A stretch of 64,000 bases of DNA from contig NW_006921537.1 in assembly GCF_000340215.1 (NCBI RefSeq), positions 4,769,461 to 4,833,460 on the forward strand, in the 5' to 3' direction. Shown here one piece after another: positions 31,268-41,187 of this stretch (positions are counted from its first letter, which is position 1; each line of letters opens with the position of its first letter). This DNA comes from Pseudocercospora fijiensis CIRAD86 (lineage: Eukaryota; Ascomycota; Dothideomycetes; Mycosphaerellales; Mycosphaerellaceae). The position numbers and the translations under genes are program-made. The notes beneath the pieces were generated by a model, which ran no database searches, had not been told where the DNA came from, and worked only from the letters and a program-made list of their open reading frames with translations.

Positions 31268-32080
31268 ATGAAGTTCCTTATCAACGCACTTCTCGTTTCC
31301 GGTGCTCTCGCCGCCGATGTCTACCGCCGCCAAACGATAGCAGATGTGTCATCAGCGATCTCCGGTTTGACGTCCAAGGTCCAGGCTGTCGACAAGGCCG
31401 TTCAGGCATTCAATGGCGATGCTCAGCAAGCAGTTGCCATCCAGAGCGCTGCCAAGGACCTCAGCGACACTGTTGATAAGGGCACAGCCGCTGCCAAGGG
31501 ACTTCCGACACTCCAACAGCAGGATGCTCTCGGCCTTGCTTCACCAGTCCAAGATTTGTCGAAGGCTGTCAACCAGACCATTGGCGATTTGATTGCCAAA
31601 AAGGATGCCTTCGTGAAGGCTGGATTGGGAGGAGCGGTCCGCGAAATTCTCGAGGGACAGCAGAAGTCCGCTTCTGCCTTCGTGGACGCCATCCTCAGCA
31701 AGCTTCCCGCTGAGCTCAAGCCCATTGGCCAGCAATTGGCCGCTCCCGTTATCGACTCTATCAAGACGGGTGTCGCAGCCTTTGCTGGTCTCAGCGGTAG
31801 CGTCGCCTCTGCCACGGCTAGTATTTCGAAGGGTTCCACCGCAAGCTCCACCACATCTACGGATGCCGGCTCCGTGCCCAGCACCGCTGGCGGATATGGT
31901 GGACCATCAGCACCACCAACCAACACCACGAGGATCATCACACCACCCGGCAACACGACCAACACCACCACCCCAATTACTCCATACACCGGTGCCGCCC
32001 CATCAACGCTGGCTGCTTCCGCCGCATCTGCCTTTGGCATCTCTGCTCTGGTGGCCCTGGTTGGTCTTGTTGCGTACTAG
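31268..32080 (+). CDS. Hydrophobic-surface-binding protein A (HsbA) family, GPI-type tail
   Basis: Secreted fungal cell-wall protein; HsbA proteins bind hydrophobic surfaces and recruit hydrolases such as cutinases. A 270-residue frame from the ATG at 31268. A signal peptide (MKFLINALLVSGALA) is followed by the HsbA-type helical domain at about residues 25-180 (DVSSAISGLTSKVQAVDKAV, then ILSKLPAELKPIGQQLAAP). A Ser/Thr/Pro-rich linker with N-glycosylation sites (NTT, NTTNTTT) leads to a hydrophobic tail (FGISALVALVGLVAY) typical of GPI attachment. The gene lies only 126 bp from the MULE target duplication, so its present promoter is probably short or influenced by the element. Confidence 0.85.
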   Translation: MKFLINALLVSGALAADVYRRQTIADVSSAISGLTSKVQAVDKAVQAFNGDAQQAVAIQSAAKDLSDTVDKGTAAAKGLPTLQQQDALGLASPVQDLSKAVNQTIGDLIAKKDAFVKAGLGGAVREILEGQQKSASAFVDAILSKLPAELKPIGQQLAAPVIDSIKTGVAAFAGLSGSVASATASISKGSTASSTTSTDAGSVPSTAGGYGGPSAPPTNTTRIITPPGNTTNTTTPITPYTGAAPSTLAASAASAFGISALVALVGLVAY

Positions 32081-32369
32081 ATGGACGTGGATGACCTCTT
32101 GCATTGGCTCGGTGTTCCGAAGGAAGGATTCGCTGAACACAGACAAGGAAAAGATTTCGTATCTCTCCAAGCAAAGAATGACTGACACGACAAGCGCCGG
32201 TCGACACCCACGGCACATGGTAATCATAATTTTCGAGGAGGAAAGCATTTTCTATTGCTAGCTATGTAACAAGCTTGAATAGGCTACTCAAATATCGTCA
32301 GCATAACTGTCACTCTGTCATGTATGTCATGCCAATCTGAGCAGGAGATGGTGGTTCCTCTTTCCATCA

Positions 32370-32669
32370 CGTCCGGAGTGTGTTATATGTGCTGTTGTCT
32401 CTGATTTAATTGAGATGCACTTCTCCCTCTCTGTACTTTATATTACGTCCGGAGTATGTTACGTATACTATTGTCTCTGATTTGATTGAGATGCACTTCT
32501 CCCTCTCTGTACTTTACATTACGTCCGGAGTGTGTTATATGTGCTATTGTCTCTGATTTGATCGAGATGCACTTCTCCCTCTCTATACTTTATATCACGT
32601 CCGGAGTGTATTATATATGCTATTGTCTCTGATTTGATCGAGATGCACTTCTCCCTCTCTGTACTTCGA
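32370..32669. repeat. Four tandem copies of a 76-bp unit
   Basis: Units start at 32370, 32446, 32522 and 32598, each beginning CGTCCGGAGT; the last is cut at about 32669. Differences between units are nearly all C/T or G/A transitions (for example GTGTGTTA, GTATGTTA, GTGTATTA), as RIP or deamination would leave. The array lies between the 3' ends of the HsbA gene and the ammonia-lyase-like gene. Confidence 0.9.
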
Positions 32670-32703
32670 GGACGTTCGAATTTGCCTCGCAAACCCGACA
32701 TTC

Positions 32704-33919
32704 CTACGAGGGCACTTCGTATTCTCGCCAGCCTTCAGTGGAGAAGAGCACGACCACCATGCTTTTCCTCTCCTCTGGATCAACGTCCGCAACATACTTC
32801 CGCAGAGCAGCCAAGGTCGCCGCTCCGCAAGGCCCTGCATTGACTCCCCGTTGTTGCAGATATTGCACACTCTCATGTGATTCTTGGTCGGTGACGGTCA
32901 GCGCAGCATGAGTGCCAGATTTCAAAACAGGCCACGCGATGTCTGAAGTCGTGCCACAACACATGCCGGCCATGATGGTCTCGCGCGTCTTGATAGGCGT
33001 CAGCTTTCTCATGTGCAGGCTCTCCTTCAGAGACGCTGCCGCAGTCGGCTCGACACTAATGATTCGATTGTCAGAAGCAGCAGCCTTGTAGTGTGCCACG
33101 ACAGCATGTGCCCAGGATCCCACGCCAACCGAAGCGAAGAAGGTATTTGGCTTGACGCCTGGAGCCACGGCAGCGACCTGTCGATCGGTCTCCGTCAACA
33201 TTGTGCTGTAGCCATCTGTGACCCACTAGACGATGGGATTAGCCGAGCATGAATGGGGTGAAAGGAGGGCTCACCTGTGGCACTTCAGCATAGCCCGCCC
33301 AGCTGGTGTCCATCACCATCAACGCGCCGGTCTCGTGTGAATCCTTACGTGTAGCGGCAATCGAGTCATCGTAGCTTCCGTTCTTGAGCACTCTCACATG
33401 TGCTCCTTCGTCGCGGAGCAGATTCAGCGTGGATGTACTCATGAAACCTGGCACGTAAATTGTGGCTTCGATGCCTAGAATCCTCGACATGCGCGCGCAT
33501 GCTCTGCCCCAATTTCCTTCCGAGCAAGTGACCAGGCGGACTGCATTGCCTGCTGCCTGAGCCTCGGCCAGTGCTGCTCTTACCTGGGGCAGAGATGATG
33601 TGCTTGGGAGGTGGAGGTGCTTGCAGATGGCGTTGTGGGCGGCCCAGCTGGCACCCAGAATCTTGAAGGCCGGGAGGCCACAGCGTGCAGATTCGTCTTT
33701 GAGGAAGACATGGGCCAGGCCAAGCTCGGAAGCGACGTCGTCGAGAGCACGGAGTGGCGTCTCGTTGTAGTCTGGCAGAGCTTTGTGGAACGCCTCCACC
33801 GCTGGATCTGCGATGTCAGCCGTCCAACGCCTGGCGTCATCCGCGAGGGGATTCTGGTATATCCAGGGACGGGAGACCTCTTCCTGCGCGTCCAGATGGC
33901 ACACGCTGTATGCAGACAT
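32704..33919 (-). CDS. Diaminopropionate ammonia-lyase-like PLP enzyme
   Basis: Fold-type-II PLP enzyme that would release ammonia from 2,3-diaminopropionate or a related amino acid. Exon 1 is 33919-33275 and exon 2 is 33225-32704, with a 49-bp intron (donor GTGAGC, acceptor GTCTAG) joining YAEVPQ to WVTDGYSTM. The true start is the ATG at 33919 (MSAYSVCHLDAQEE); the frame is open further upstream but without an ATG. The family start ADDARRWTADI and the PLP-lysine motif LPAFKILGASWAAH are clear. The loop that is usually Asp-Gly-Asn-His-Gly reads CSEGNWGRACAR here, with Trp for His. The second exon has the glycine-rich SVGVGSWAHAVV. It is divergent from 5-oxoprolinase. Substrate is not proven by sequence. 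Confidence 0.82.
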
Positions 33920-34173
33920 TCTCGCGAGATCGAGAGCGGGCAAGGTCAAGAAGCTATTTCGCCTCGCCGAGCATTAGAACCACATGCACCTTGTTTCACG
34001 GTCTGACCAGGTCTGATGTCGACCTCTCTCTCCAAGACTTTCCTAGCTTCATCACACCCCTCAGTCGCCCTTGTTTCCTTCTCCTGCTGCTCCACTGATC
34101 TCGGCCAGGACCACACCCATCTACGACGCCGGCGATCAATCTTGCTTCTCCATCGAACCCCTCGCCGCCCAGC
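33920..34173. promoter_or_regulatory. Short divergent promoter, ammonia-lyase-like gene / 5-oxoprolinase
   Basis: Only 254 bp separate the divergent ATGs at 33919 and 34174, so shared control is possible. A motif search for GATA-type nitrogen sites would test this; I do not claim any by eye. Confidence 0.45.
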
Positions 34174-37100
34174 ATGGGAGCCGCTACGAACAACGAGGTC
34201 CATGGTGCCTCGACTAAGGGCATACGGATAGCCATTGACCGTGGTGGAACCTTCACAGACTGCGTCGGCAATCCGGGCACAGGCAAGATGGAAGACGACG
34301 TATTGATCAAACTGCTTTCAGTCGATCCACAGAACTACGACGATGCGCCATTAGAGGGCATCAGGCGTCTGCTGGAGAAGTTTACTGGCAAGGGCATACC
34401 GAGAGGTGAACCTTTAGACACGAGCAAGATCGAAAGCATACGGATGGGCACAACGGTCGCCACAAACGCATTGCTAGAAAGGAAAGGCGAGGACATTGCA
34501 ATGGTGGTTACGAAGGGCTTCAAGGACTGCTTAGAGATTGGCAACCAAAGCCGACCGAATATCTTCGATCTGGCGATCAGGAAGCCGGACGTCTTATACA
34601 AGAAGGTACTTGAGATTGACGAGCGAGTCACATTAGAAGACTACGCAGAAGACCCAGAACGGAAGAATACAGGTGCCAAGACAATTCAAGAGGCGGGCAA
34701 CCACGCAGAGCTGGTCAAAGGACTTAGTGGTGAGACAGTGCGGATACTACAACGACCGAAAGAGGAGACGATTCGAGAGCAGCTGCAAGAGCTTTTTGAC
34801 TCAGGACTAAAGAGCATCGCTGTATGCCTTATGCACGGATATACGTACCCTGTGCATGAAGCTTTGGTTGGTAAGATCGCCAGGGAGATTGGCTTTGAAC
34901 ATGTGTCGCTTTCGCACGAGCTCATGCCTATGATCAAGCTGGTTCCCAGAGCGACATCTGCGTGCGCTGATGCCTATCTCACCCCAGCTATACGGAAGTA
35001 CATTGATGGATTCCAAAAGGGCTTCGAGGGTGGCCTTGGCACGGAGAGCGTGAAGAACGAAGCAGGTGCGAAGGGAGCAAGATGCGAGTTCATGCAGTCT
35101 GATGGAGGTCTCGTGGATGTGGACATCTTCAGCGGGCTGAGGGCTATTCTGTCGGGACCAGCAGGAGGTGTGGTCGGATATGCACTTACGAGCTACGATC
35201 CCGAGACGAAGATTCCTGTGATTGGCTTCGACATGGGAGGTACCTCGACTGATGTGTCGCGATATGGCAGCGGAAGATATGATCATGTATTCGAGACGAC
35301 GACCGCAGGCGTAACAATCCAATCGCCACAGCTGGACATCAATACAGTCGCAGCAGGTGGAGGATCGCGACTATTCTGGAAGAATGGGCTGTTCGTCGTT
35401 GGGCCTGAAAGTGCAGGCGCTCACCCAGGACCTTCTTGCTATCGAAAGGACGGACCGCTCACGATCACCGACGCGAATCTCTTCTTGGGCCGGCTCCTAC
35501 CAGATTTCTTCCCGAAGATCTTCGGCAAGAATGAGGACGAAGGTCTGGACGAGCAAGCAAGCAAGAAGTTGTTCGAGGAGCTTACCGCGCAGATCAACAA
35601 GGAGAACGCAGGTTCCAACAAGGAAAAGGAGATGACTGCAGACGAGGTGGCGCACGGCTTCATCAAGATCGCCAACGAGACGATGACGAGACCTATCCGT
35701 TCTTTGACTGAAGCACGTGGACACGACACAAGTAAGCACAGATTGGCTACGTTCGGAGGTGCCGGTGGACAACACGCTGTTGCGATTGCAGAAGCACTTG
35801 GCATCACCCAGATCCTCATCCATCGATACTCTTCGGTACTCTCTGCATATGGAATGGCACTTGCAGATGTGGTGGATGAGAGGCAGGAGCCAGAATCAAG
35901 GATCTGGTCTGACAATGACCAAGAAGTAAGGAGATATCTTGAGAACAAGTTGAACGAGCTCAAAAAGAAGTCGACTGGCACACTTAAGGACCAAGGATTC
36001 TCGGAAGATCAGATTCACTACGAGGAGTATCTCAACATGCGGTATCGCGGGACTGAATCGGCACTCATGGTTGTCAAGCCTACGAAAGAGGAAGTCGGCA
36101 CCGACTATGACGGCGACGAATGGGCATTCGGCAAGGCTTTCGCCAGGCAGCACGAGCAAGAATTCGGGTTCACTCTCCCAGACCGGGATATCATTGTCGA
36201 TGATGTACGTGTCAGGAGCATTGGCAAGACCTTTGAAGGACTCGAGAAGACCGTCGATCATCAGCTGAACGAGATCAAGCCCAGAGACGTTGAGAACGGT
36301 GAGAAAGCCTATGGTACAAAGTCTGTCTACTTCGAAGGCGGTCGACAAGAGACATCGGTCTACAAGCTCGAAGATCTCGAGGTTGGTGACCGGATCAAGG
36401 GCCCAGCTATCATCGCAGACGGAACACAGACTATTGTTGTGACACCAGAAGCAACAGCACTTCTCATCAACACGCACGTCGTGATCAACCTTGGCGAAAC
36501 TGACGCGCAGGAGAAGAAAGTCGACACCAAAAACGTTGATCCGATCATGCTATCAATCTTCGCCCATCGCTTCATGGCCATCGCAGAACAAATGGGTCGA
36601 GCCCTTCAGAAAACATCAGTCAGCACCAACGTCAAGGAACGACTTGACTACTCTTGCGCGCTCTTCGACGCAGATGGAGGTCTCGTGGCCAATGCACCTC
36701 ATTTGCCTGTACATCTTGGCAGCATGTCCACTTGTGTGAAGAAGCAGTCCGAGATCTGGCAAGGAAAGCTCAAAAAGGGCGACGTCCTTGTTTCCAATCA
36801 TCCCATGTTCGGCGGTACACATCTTCCCGACATCACCGTCATCACGCCCGCCTTCTCTGGTGATAACATCGTCTTCTACGTTGCTTCGCGGGCCCACCAC
36901 GCAGACATTGGGGGAATCCTTCCTGGCTCTATGCCACCGCATTCCCGAGAACTCTTCCAGGAAGGCGCGGCAATCAAAACTGAGAAGCTCGTATCCGAAG
37001 GCCACTTCAATGAAAAGCGAATCACTGAACTGCTCCTTGACGAACCAGCACAATATCCTGGGTGCTCTGGCACTCGTTGTTTGGCCGACAATCTCAATGA

Positions 37101-38310
37101 CCTCAAAGCCCAGATCGCCGCAAACCAGAAAGGCATAAATCTCATCTCAACTCTGATCGAGGACTACGGCGAAGACGTCGTGCAATTCTACATGCGCAAC
37201 ATTCAAGACAACGCTGAACTCTCAGTCCGCAAGCTCCTCAAGGACGTCTCGCATCGCTTCTCAGGCCAGGATCTCTCCGCGATCGACTACATGGATGATG
37301 GCTCTCCAATCCAGCTCAGAGTCACAATCGACGCAGAAAAGGGCGAAGCGATCTTCGACTTTACAGGAACCGGGCCAGAAGTCTACGCCAACACCAATGC
37401 TCCCGAAGCCGTCACCTACTCCGCTATAATTTACTGCCTCCGATGTCTCATCAGTGAAGACATACCATTGAACCAAGGATGTCTCAAACCGGTCCAGGTG
37501 ATCATTCCTCCCAAATCATTCCTCTCACCATCAGGCACGGCAGCCGTTGTTGGTGGCAACGTCTTGACGTCTCAAAGAGTCACCGATGTGGTTCTAAAGG
37601 CATTCCAAGCTTGTGCTGCATCCCAAGGCGACACAAATAACCTCACCTTCGGATTCGGAGGCAATGTCAGTGGAGAGAAATCCGTCCAAGGATTCGGATA
37701 CTACGAGACGATTGCAGGAGGATCTGGAGCAGGGAGGACTTGGGATGGTACGGATGGTGTTCATACACATATGACCAATACGCGAATTACTGATTCGGAA
37801 GTCTTCGAGAGAAGATACCCTGTCTTGCTCAGGGAGTTTAGTTTGAGGAAAGGAAGTCATGGAAAAGGACAACATCGGGGAGGCGATGGTGTGGTAAGAG
37901 ATATTGAATTCAGAATCCCGGTACAAGTCTCGATTTTGTCCGAGAGAAGAGTCTATCATCCTTATGGACTGGCAGGTGGCGAGGATGCGGCCTGCGGGAA
38001 GAACATTTGGGTAAGGAAGGTGCCTAAGGTCAAGAGTAGTGATGCAGATGAGAAGTTGAATGGCGAGAAGAAGACAAATGGTGTCAATGGTGAGAGTAAA
38101 CAGGAGGAGGAAGTCCGTTATATCTCTCTTGGAGCAAAGAATACCGCTTCTATGCAAGCAGGAGAGCGGATCATTGTGATGACGCCCGGAGGTGGTGGAT
38201 GGGGTCCTGTCGGCAAGGCTAGCGAGGCCGAGAAGAAAGCTGATCCTAAGCATAATTGGAGGGGAGGGAGCGTTGCGAATCGACAGGCGGAGGCAGAGGC
38301 TAGTGCGTAG
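34174..38310 (+). CDS. OXP1: 5-Oxoprolinase (ATP-hydrolysing)
   Basis: Cytosolic enzyme of the gamma-glutamyl cycle; opens 5-oxo-L-proline to glutamate using ATP. One 1,378-codon frame without introns, close to the roughly 1,290 residues of yeast and animal enzymes. The N-terminal half is HyuA-like: IAIDRGGTFTDCVGNPGTG, GTTVATNALLERKGE, QSDGGLVDVDIFSGLRAILS, GPAGGVVGYALTSYD and FDMGGTSTDVSRYG are hallmark ATPase-fold segments. The C-terminal half is HyuB-like, with LDYSCALFDADGGLVANAPH, SNHPMFGGTHLPDITVI and HHADIGGILPGSMPP. A charged insertion (about residues 1288-1312) and an Ala/Glu-rich tail are likely lineage-specific. Well supported. Confidence 0.95.
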   Translation: MGAATNNEVHGASTKGIRIAIDRGGTFTDCVGNPGTGKMEDDVLIKLLSVDPQNYDDAPLEGIRRLLEKFTGKGIPRGEPLDTSKIESIRMGTTVATNALLERKGEDIAMVVTKGFKDCLEIGNQSRPNIFDLAIRKPDVLYKKVLEIDERVTLEDYAEDPERKNTGAKTIQEAGNHAELVKGLSGETVRILQRPKEETIREQLQELFDSGLKSIAVCLMHGYTYPVHEALVGKIAREIGFEHVSLSHELMPMIKLVPRATSACADAYLTPAIRKYIDGFQKGFEGGLGTESVKNEAGAKGARCEFMQSDGGLVDVDIFSGLRAILSGPAGGVVGYALTSYDPETKIPVIGFDMGGTSTDVSRYGSGRYDHVFETTTAGVTIQSPQLDINTVAAGGGSRLFWKNGLFVVGPESAGAHPGPSCYRKDGPLTITDANLFLGRLLPDFFPKIFGKNEDEGLDEQASKKLFEELTAQINKENAGSNKEKEMTADEVAHGFIKIANETMTRPIRSLTEARGHDTSKHRLATFGGAGGQHAVAIAEALGITQILIHRYSSVLSAYGMALADVVDERQEPESRIWSDNDQEVRRYLENKLNELKKKSTGTLKDQGFSEDQIHYEEYLNMRYRGTESALMVVKPTKEEVGTDYDGDEWAFGKAFARQHEQEFGFTLPDRDIIVDDVRVRSIGKTFEGLEKTVDHQLNEIKPRDVENGEKAYGTKSVYFEGGRQETSVYKLEDLEVGDRIKGPAIIADGTQTIVVTPEATALLINTHVVINLGETDAQEKKVDTKNVDPIMLSIFAHRFMAIAEQMGRALQKTSVSTNVKERLDYSCALFDADGGLVANAPHLPVHLGSMSTCVKKQSEIWQGKLKKGDVLVSNHPMFGGTHLPDITVITPAFSGDNIVFYVASRAHHADIGGILPGSMPPHSRELFQEGAAIKTEKLVSEGHFNEKRITELLLDEPAQYPGCSGTRCLADNLNDLKAQIAANQKGINLISTLIEDYGEDVVQFYMRNIQDNAELSVRKLLKDVSHRFSGQDLSAIDYMDDGSPIQLRVTIDAEKGEAIFDFTGTGPEVYANTNAPEAVTYSAIIYCLRCLISEDIPLNQGCLKPVQVIIPPKSFLSPSGTAAVVGGNVLTSQRVTDVVLKAFQACAASQGDTNNLTFGFGGNVSGEKSVQGFGYYETIAGGSGAGRTWDGTDGVHTHMTNTRITDSEVFERRYPVLLREFSLRKGSHGKGQHRGGDGVVRDIEFRIPVQVSILSERRVYHPYGLAGGEDAACGKNIWVRKVPKVKSSDADEKLNGEKKTNGVNGESKQEEEVRYISLGAKNTASMQAGERIIVMTPGGGGWGPVGKASEAEKKADPKHNWRGGSVANRQAEAEASA

Positions 38311-38603
38311 TGGTGGCATAGACTTGAAGCATTAGTCAATGTCTCCGAGATTATGGCATGGGTCCTGAATCCCCAAGCCAAGATCCGCTCGCGGTTGTGC
38401 CCAAAGATATGTCAGCCAGCAGATGAAAAGTTCGCGTATATGGTCAATTTTAGCCGAACACTCCTGAACATGGTGGCATGCAAAGCATTGCGAAAGATTG
38501 TCGGAGACGAGCTGCCCATTTACGAGTACTTGAGGCAGCATAAGCTACAATGACGGTCAAATCTCAAAACATCGTACATCGTTCTAAGCTTTCACCATCT
38601 TCG
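38311..38603. other. Convergent 3' spacer
   Basis: About 290 bp between the stop codons of the convergent 5-oxoprolinase and hydrolase genes; terminators of both are expected here. No gene seen. Confidence 0.45.
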
Positions 38604-39491
38604 TCAAATCTTAATCGTAGGACCATACAGCCAAGGCAATTCAGACTCAGCATCTGAGACCTGAGCTTTGCGTACTTGCGGCCGTCCAATCGAAGTCTTC
38701 TCATATACTCGGCTGCTTTCAGTCTTCAATGTCTTGTGCAGGAAGTCGACGATCTCGTCCACTTCGGTCGGATAGGCTTCCATGGATGGGATGTCTGGTT
38801 CGCTAATCCAGTGCTTGTCGTCATTGTATGAGTGCCAGTCAACTTGCATGTCGATCGCCTGCAGACAGTCTCTGAGCTCCTCTCCGTCCTTCACATTGAT
38901 TATCGAATCACGCTGGCAGTGCCCAAGGAAGACAGGAGTGTCCAGCGCGCAAGGAAAGCGCTTGCCGGCATTGGCGATTGCACTTGGCTTTGGCAGCCAG
39001 CCACTGAGACCAATGAATGCACCTAGTTTTCTTTCTTGCTTTAGAAGAGAATGTATTGCAACTGCACATCCCTGTGATATCCCGCCCAAGACGATGTTTT
39101 GTGCTCCGACAATTCCAGCCTCGTGTTGTATTATCTTGTGGACGGCGTCGATTGCAGCGGTGGGATCTTGACCGTCTTCTCCATCGTGGGGATCTTCTGT
39201 GGTCCACATGTCAAACCACTGACTGATGTCCATTTCTAACCGCCTAGCCATAAGAATAGGCGCGGTGGGAAAGACCCACTTGGCGTGTGGAAAGTGGTCT
39301 CGTAGATGCTTCCCATCTGACGTCTGGCATTCGAAGAGTGCCTCGGAGAATTCGGCTGCTGTATCGTCTCTCCCGTGGAGAAATATCATGGTTTGCGTAT
39401 GGCGTCTTGAGGGCGAGTAGACCTCCATGGCTAGATCGGAGTTGGGGACTGGTTTGGAGACGGGAAAGACGAAGTTGAGGTATCGAAACAT
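38604..39491 (-). CDS. Acyl-protein-thioesterase/carboxylesterase-like alpha/beta hydrolase
   Basis: Serine hydrolase of the phospholipase/carboxylesterase (APT-like) family; family members remove acyl groups from proteins or small esters. A 295-residue frame from the ATG at 39491. After a short lead it has MIFLHGRDDTAAEF, the oxyanion-strand segment, then KWVFPTAPILMARRLEMDIS and QWFDMW. The nucleophile elbow is VLGGISQGCAVAIHSLL (Gly-Ile-Ser-Gln-Gly), the probable Asp lies in LGHCQRDSII and the His in YNDDKHWISEP. The tail after the domain (GRPQVRKAQVSDAESELPWL) is longer than in minimal APTs. Substrate unknown. Confidence 0.85.
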   Translation of the reverse strand: MFRYLNFVFPVSKPVPNSDLAMEVYSPSRRHTQTMIFLHGRDDTAAEFSEALFECQTSDGKHLRDHFPHAKWVFPTAPILMARRLEMDISQWFDMWTTEDPHDGEDGQDPTAAIDAVHKIIQHEAGIVGAQNIVLGGISQGCAVAIHSLLKQERKLGAFIGLSGWLPKPSAIANAGKRFPCALDTPVFLGHCQRDSIINVKDGEELRDCLQAIDMQVDWHSYNDDKHWISEPDIPSMEAYPTEVDEIVDFLHKTLKTESSRVYEKTSIGRPQVRKAQVSDAESELPWLYGPTIKI

Positions 39492-40020
39492 GTTGCAGGT
39501 GATGATGGATATGTTTCAAAGACTCGACAGAAGGATCGCGGGCGAGTCAAGAAGGAATGGGAAGGGAGAAGTAAACAGACACGACTCACAGAACAGATGA
39601 GTATCGATCCTTTTTGCCTCCAGTTTCCAGATTTGAGGTCCATCACATCTTCAGCATCGAGCTTCGAACGCCAATAGTGCTGCCACAACCTTAGGGCGGG
39701 CGTGGACATGCTGGCCAGATGCGACGAAGTGCGCGTTCGTTTATAGATTCGATGCCGGGATGAAGCTCGCAGTGCAGAGTGTGTACTTGGCAATTGACGC
39801 ACGGCGAGAAGCATCAGCCCGGTGGCATCATGTGTGCATATCACCACCGAACGCAGAGCCCCCGATGGCTTGCAGGATGGTGTGTATGTATGTATGTATG
39901 TATGTATGTAGGGCGATGGGGAGAGTGAGGCAAAAGAGGAGAAGTTGCTGCTGCTGCTGCAGAGGGAGGCTCATCGTCGTCGCCGTCGCCGTCGCAAGTG
40001 CCGAATGTCTATGCGGATAG
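39492..40020. repeat. Promoter-side intergenic region with TGTA and CTG microsatellites
   Basis: About 530 bp upstream of the hydrolase start and left of the transposon island. It contains a (TGTA/TATG) run at 39883-39910 and a (CTG) run near 39945-39960. The boundary to TpA-rich sequence is abrupt at 40021. Confidence 0.6.
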
Positions 40021-40985
40021 GGAGGCCCATATATACCAGAGGCTTAATGCGGGGTTTCTTATACTTCTTACCGCTATTACTACCTAATTCTTTATATTTA
40101 TCTTTCTGCGACTCGTACTATACTCGCTATCGACTCGTAGAATGCCTCTACGTATCGATTTATCGCTATAGAAGGCTTCAAGTTAGATAATATCTTAAGT
40201 CTATAGTAATACTATATAAAAAGGAATCGTATAGTACCTTATATAGGAGACTAGTTATTAGATATCCCTTAATATACTTAAATAAAGGCTTCAAGAGTAG
40301 AATATTAATTATAGCTACTATACTTACTATTACTAAGTTAACGATATCGAGGTACTAAAGATCCGAGTCGTATATACCTTCTATATTCTATAGTTAACTA
40401 ATAAAGAGGCAGTTCGAGTACTATAGGCGGATAGGTTTAAGATTAGCTAGCGGAGATATTAACGGATACGTTAAAAGCTTAGATTAAAAAAGATATTATT
40501 AATAGATAGATAGATAGATAGAAGCGAAAGAGTAGATAGTAGAGGTCTTATAGGAAGAGCTCGAGAAGTCTATAGTAGATTCCTTTAGCCGACGGTACCT
40601 ATATACCTATATTAGGTCTAAATACAATATTATTAGTAGAGATCGGCTATATTGTATAGCTTCCTTACTAAATCCTAAAGGATTACGAGTTCGCCGCAAG
40701 CGGGCGCGAGAGTACTATAGAGTAATTATTATACCCGGCCCTAGTTACGTAATATTAATGCTAGATGCTTGCTGTAAATTCGAGTATTAGGGAATAAAGA
40801 TCTACGTAGCGATTAATTATTAATATATACTCGCGTTATATAGTCTAGATCTATATAGGCATTATTAGCTAGATAGCTATCTCTATACTAGCTTAATACC
40901 TTATAACAATCTAGAATAGTAGTATAACACTATAGATTATCTAATAAGACCGTAGGGTAGAGACGATTCTAGCCGCGGACGCTTA

Positions 40986-40990
40986 CTATA
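40986..40990. repeat. Left target-site duplication of the Ty3/gypsy element (CTATA)
   Basis: Matches 48127-48131 and abuts the left LTR start. Five bp is the usual size for LTR retrotransposon integration. Confidence 0.8.
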
Positions 40991-41187
40991 TATAAGAAGG
41001 GTATATTAGCAGGTAGATAGGGTAGTAGTAGGTATAGGTAGTATTCGATAAGGAGCTAGGAGGAGAGGGAGGAAGGCAGGCAAGTTAGCCTATTGCTAAG
41101 CGCCAAGCCCTGCCTAAGGCATTAAGACCCTAGCTTCACTCGAGCCCGGTTATATACTAATTACGTATAACCTCTTTAGTCCTAATA
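40991..41187 (-). repeat. 3' LTR (left) of the Ty3/gypsy element
   Basis: 197 bp; begins TATAAGAAGGG and ends CCTAATA on the plus strand. TG and CA termini have become TA, as expected after RIP. Confidence 0.85.

Noticed and set aside
32370..32669. 76-bp tandem repeat as a CRISPR-like array
   Set aside because: Units are contiguous with no unique spacers, and the genome is fungal.
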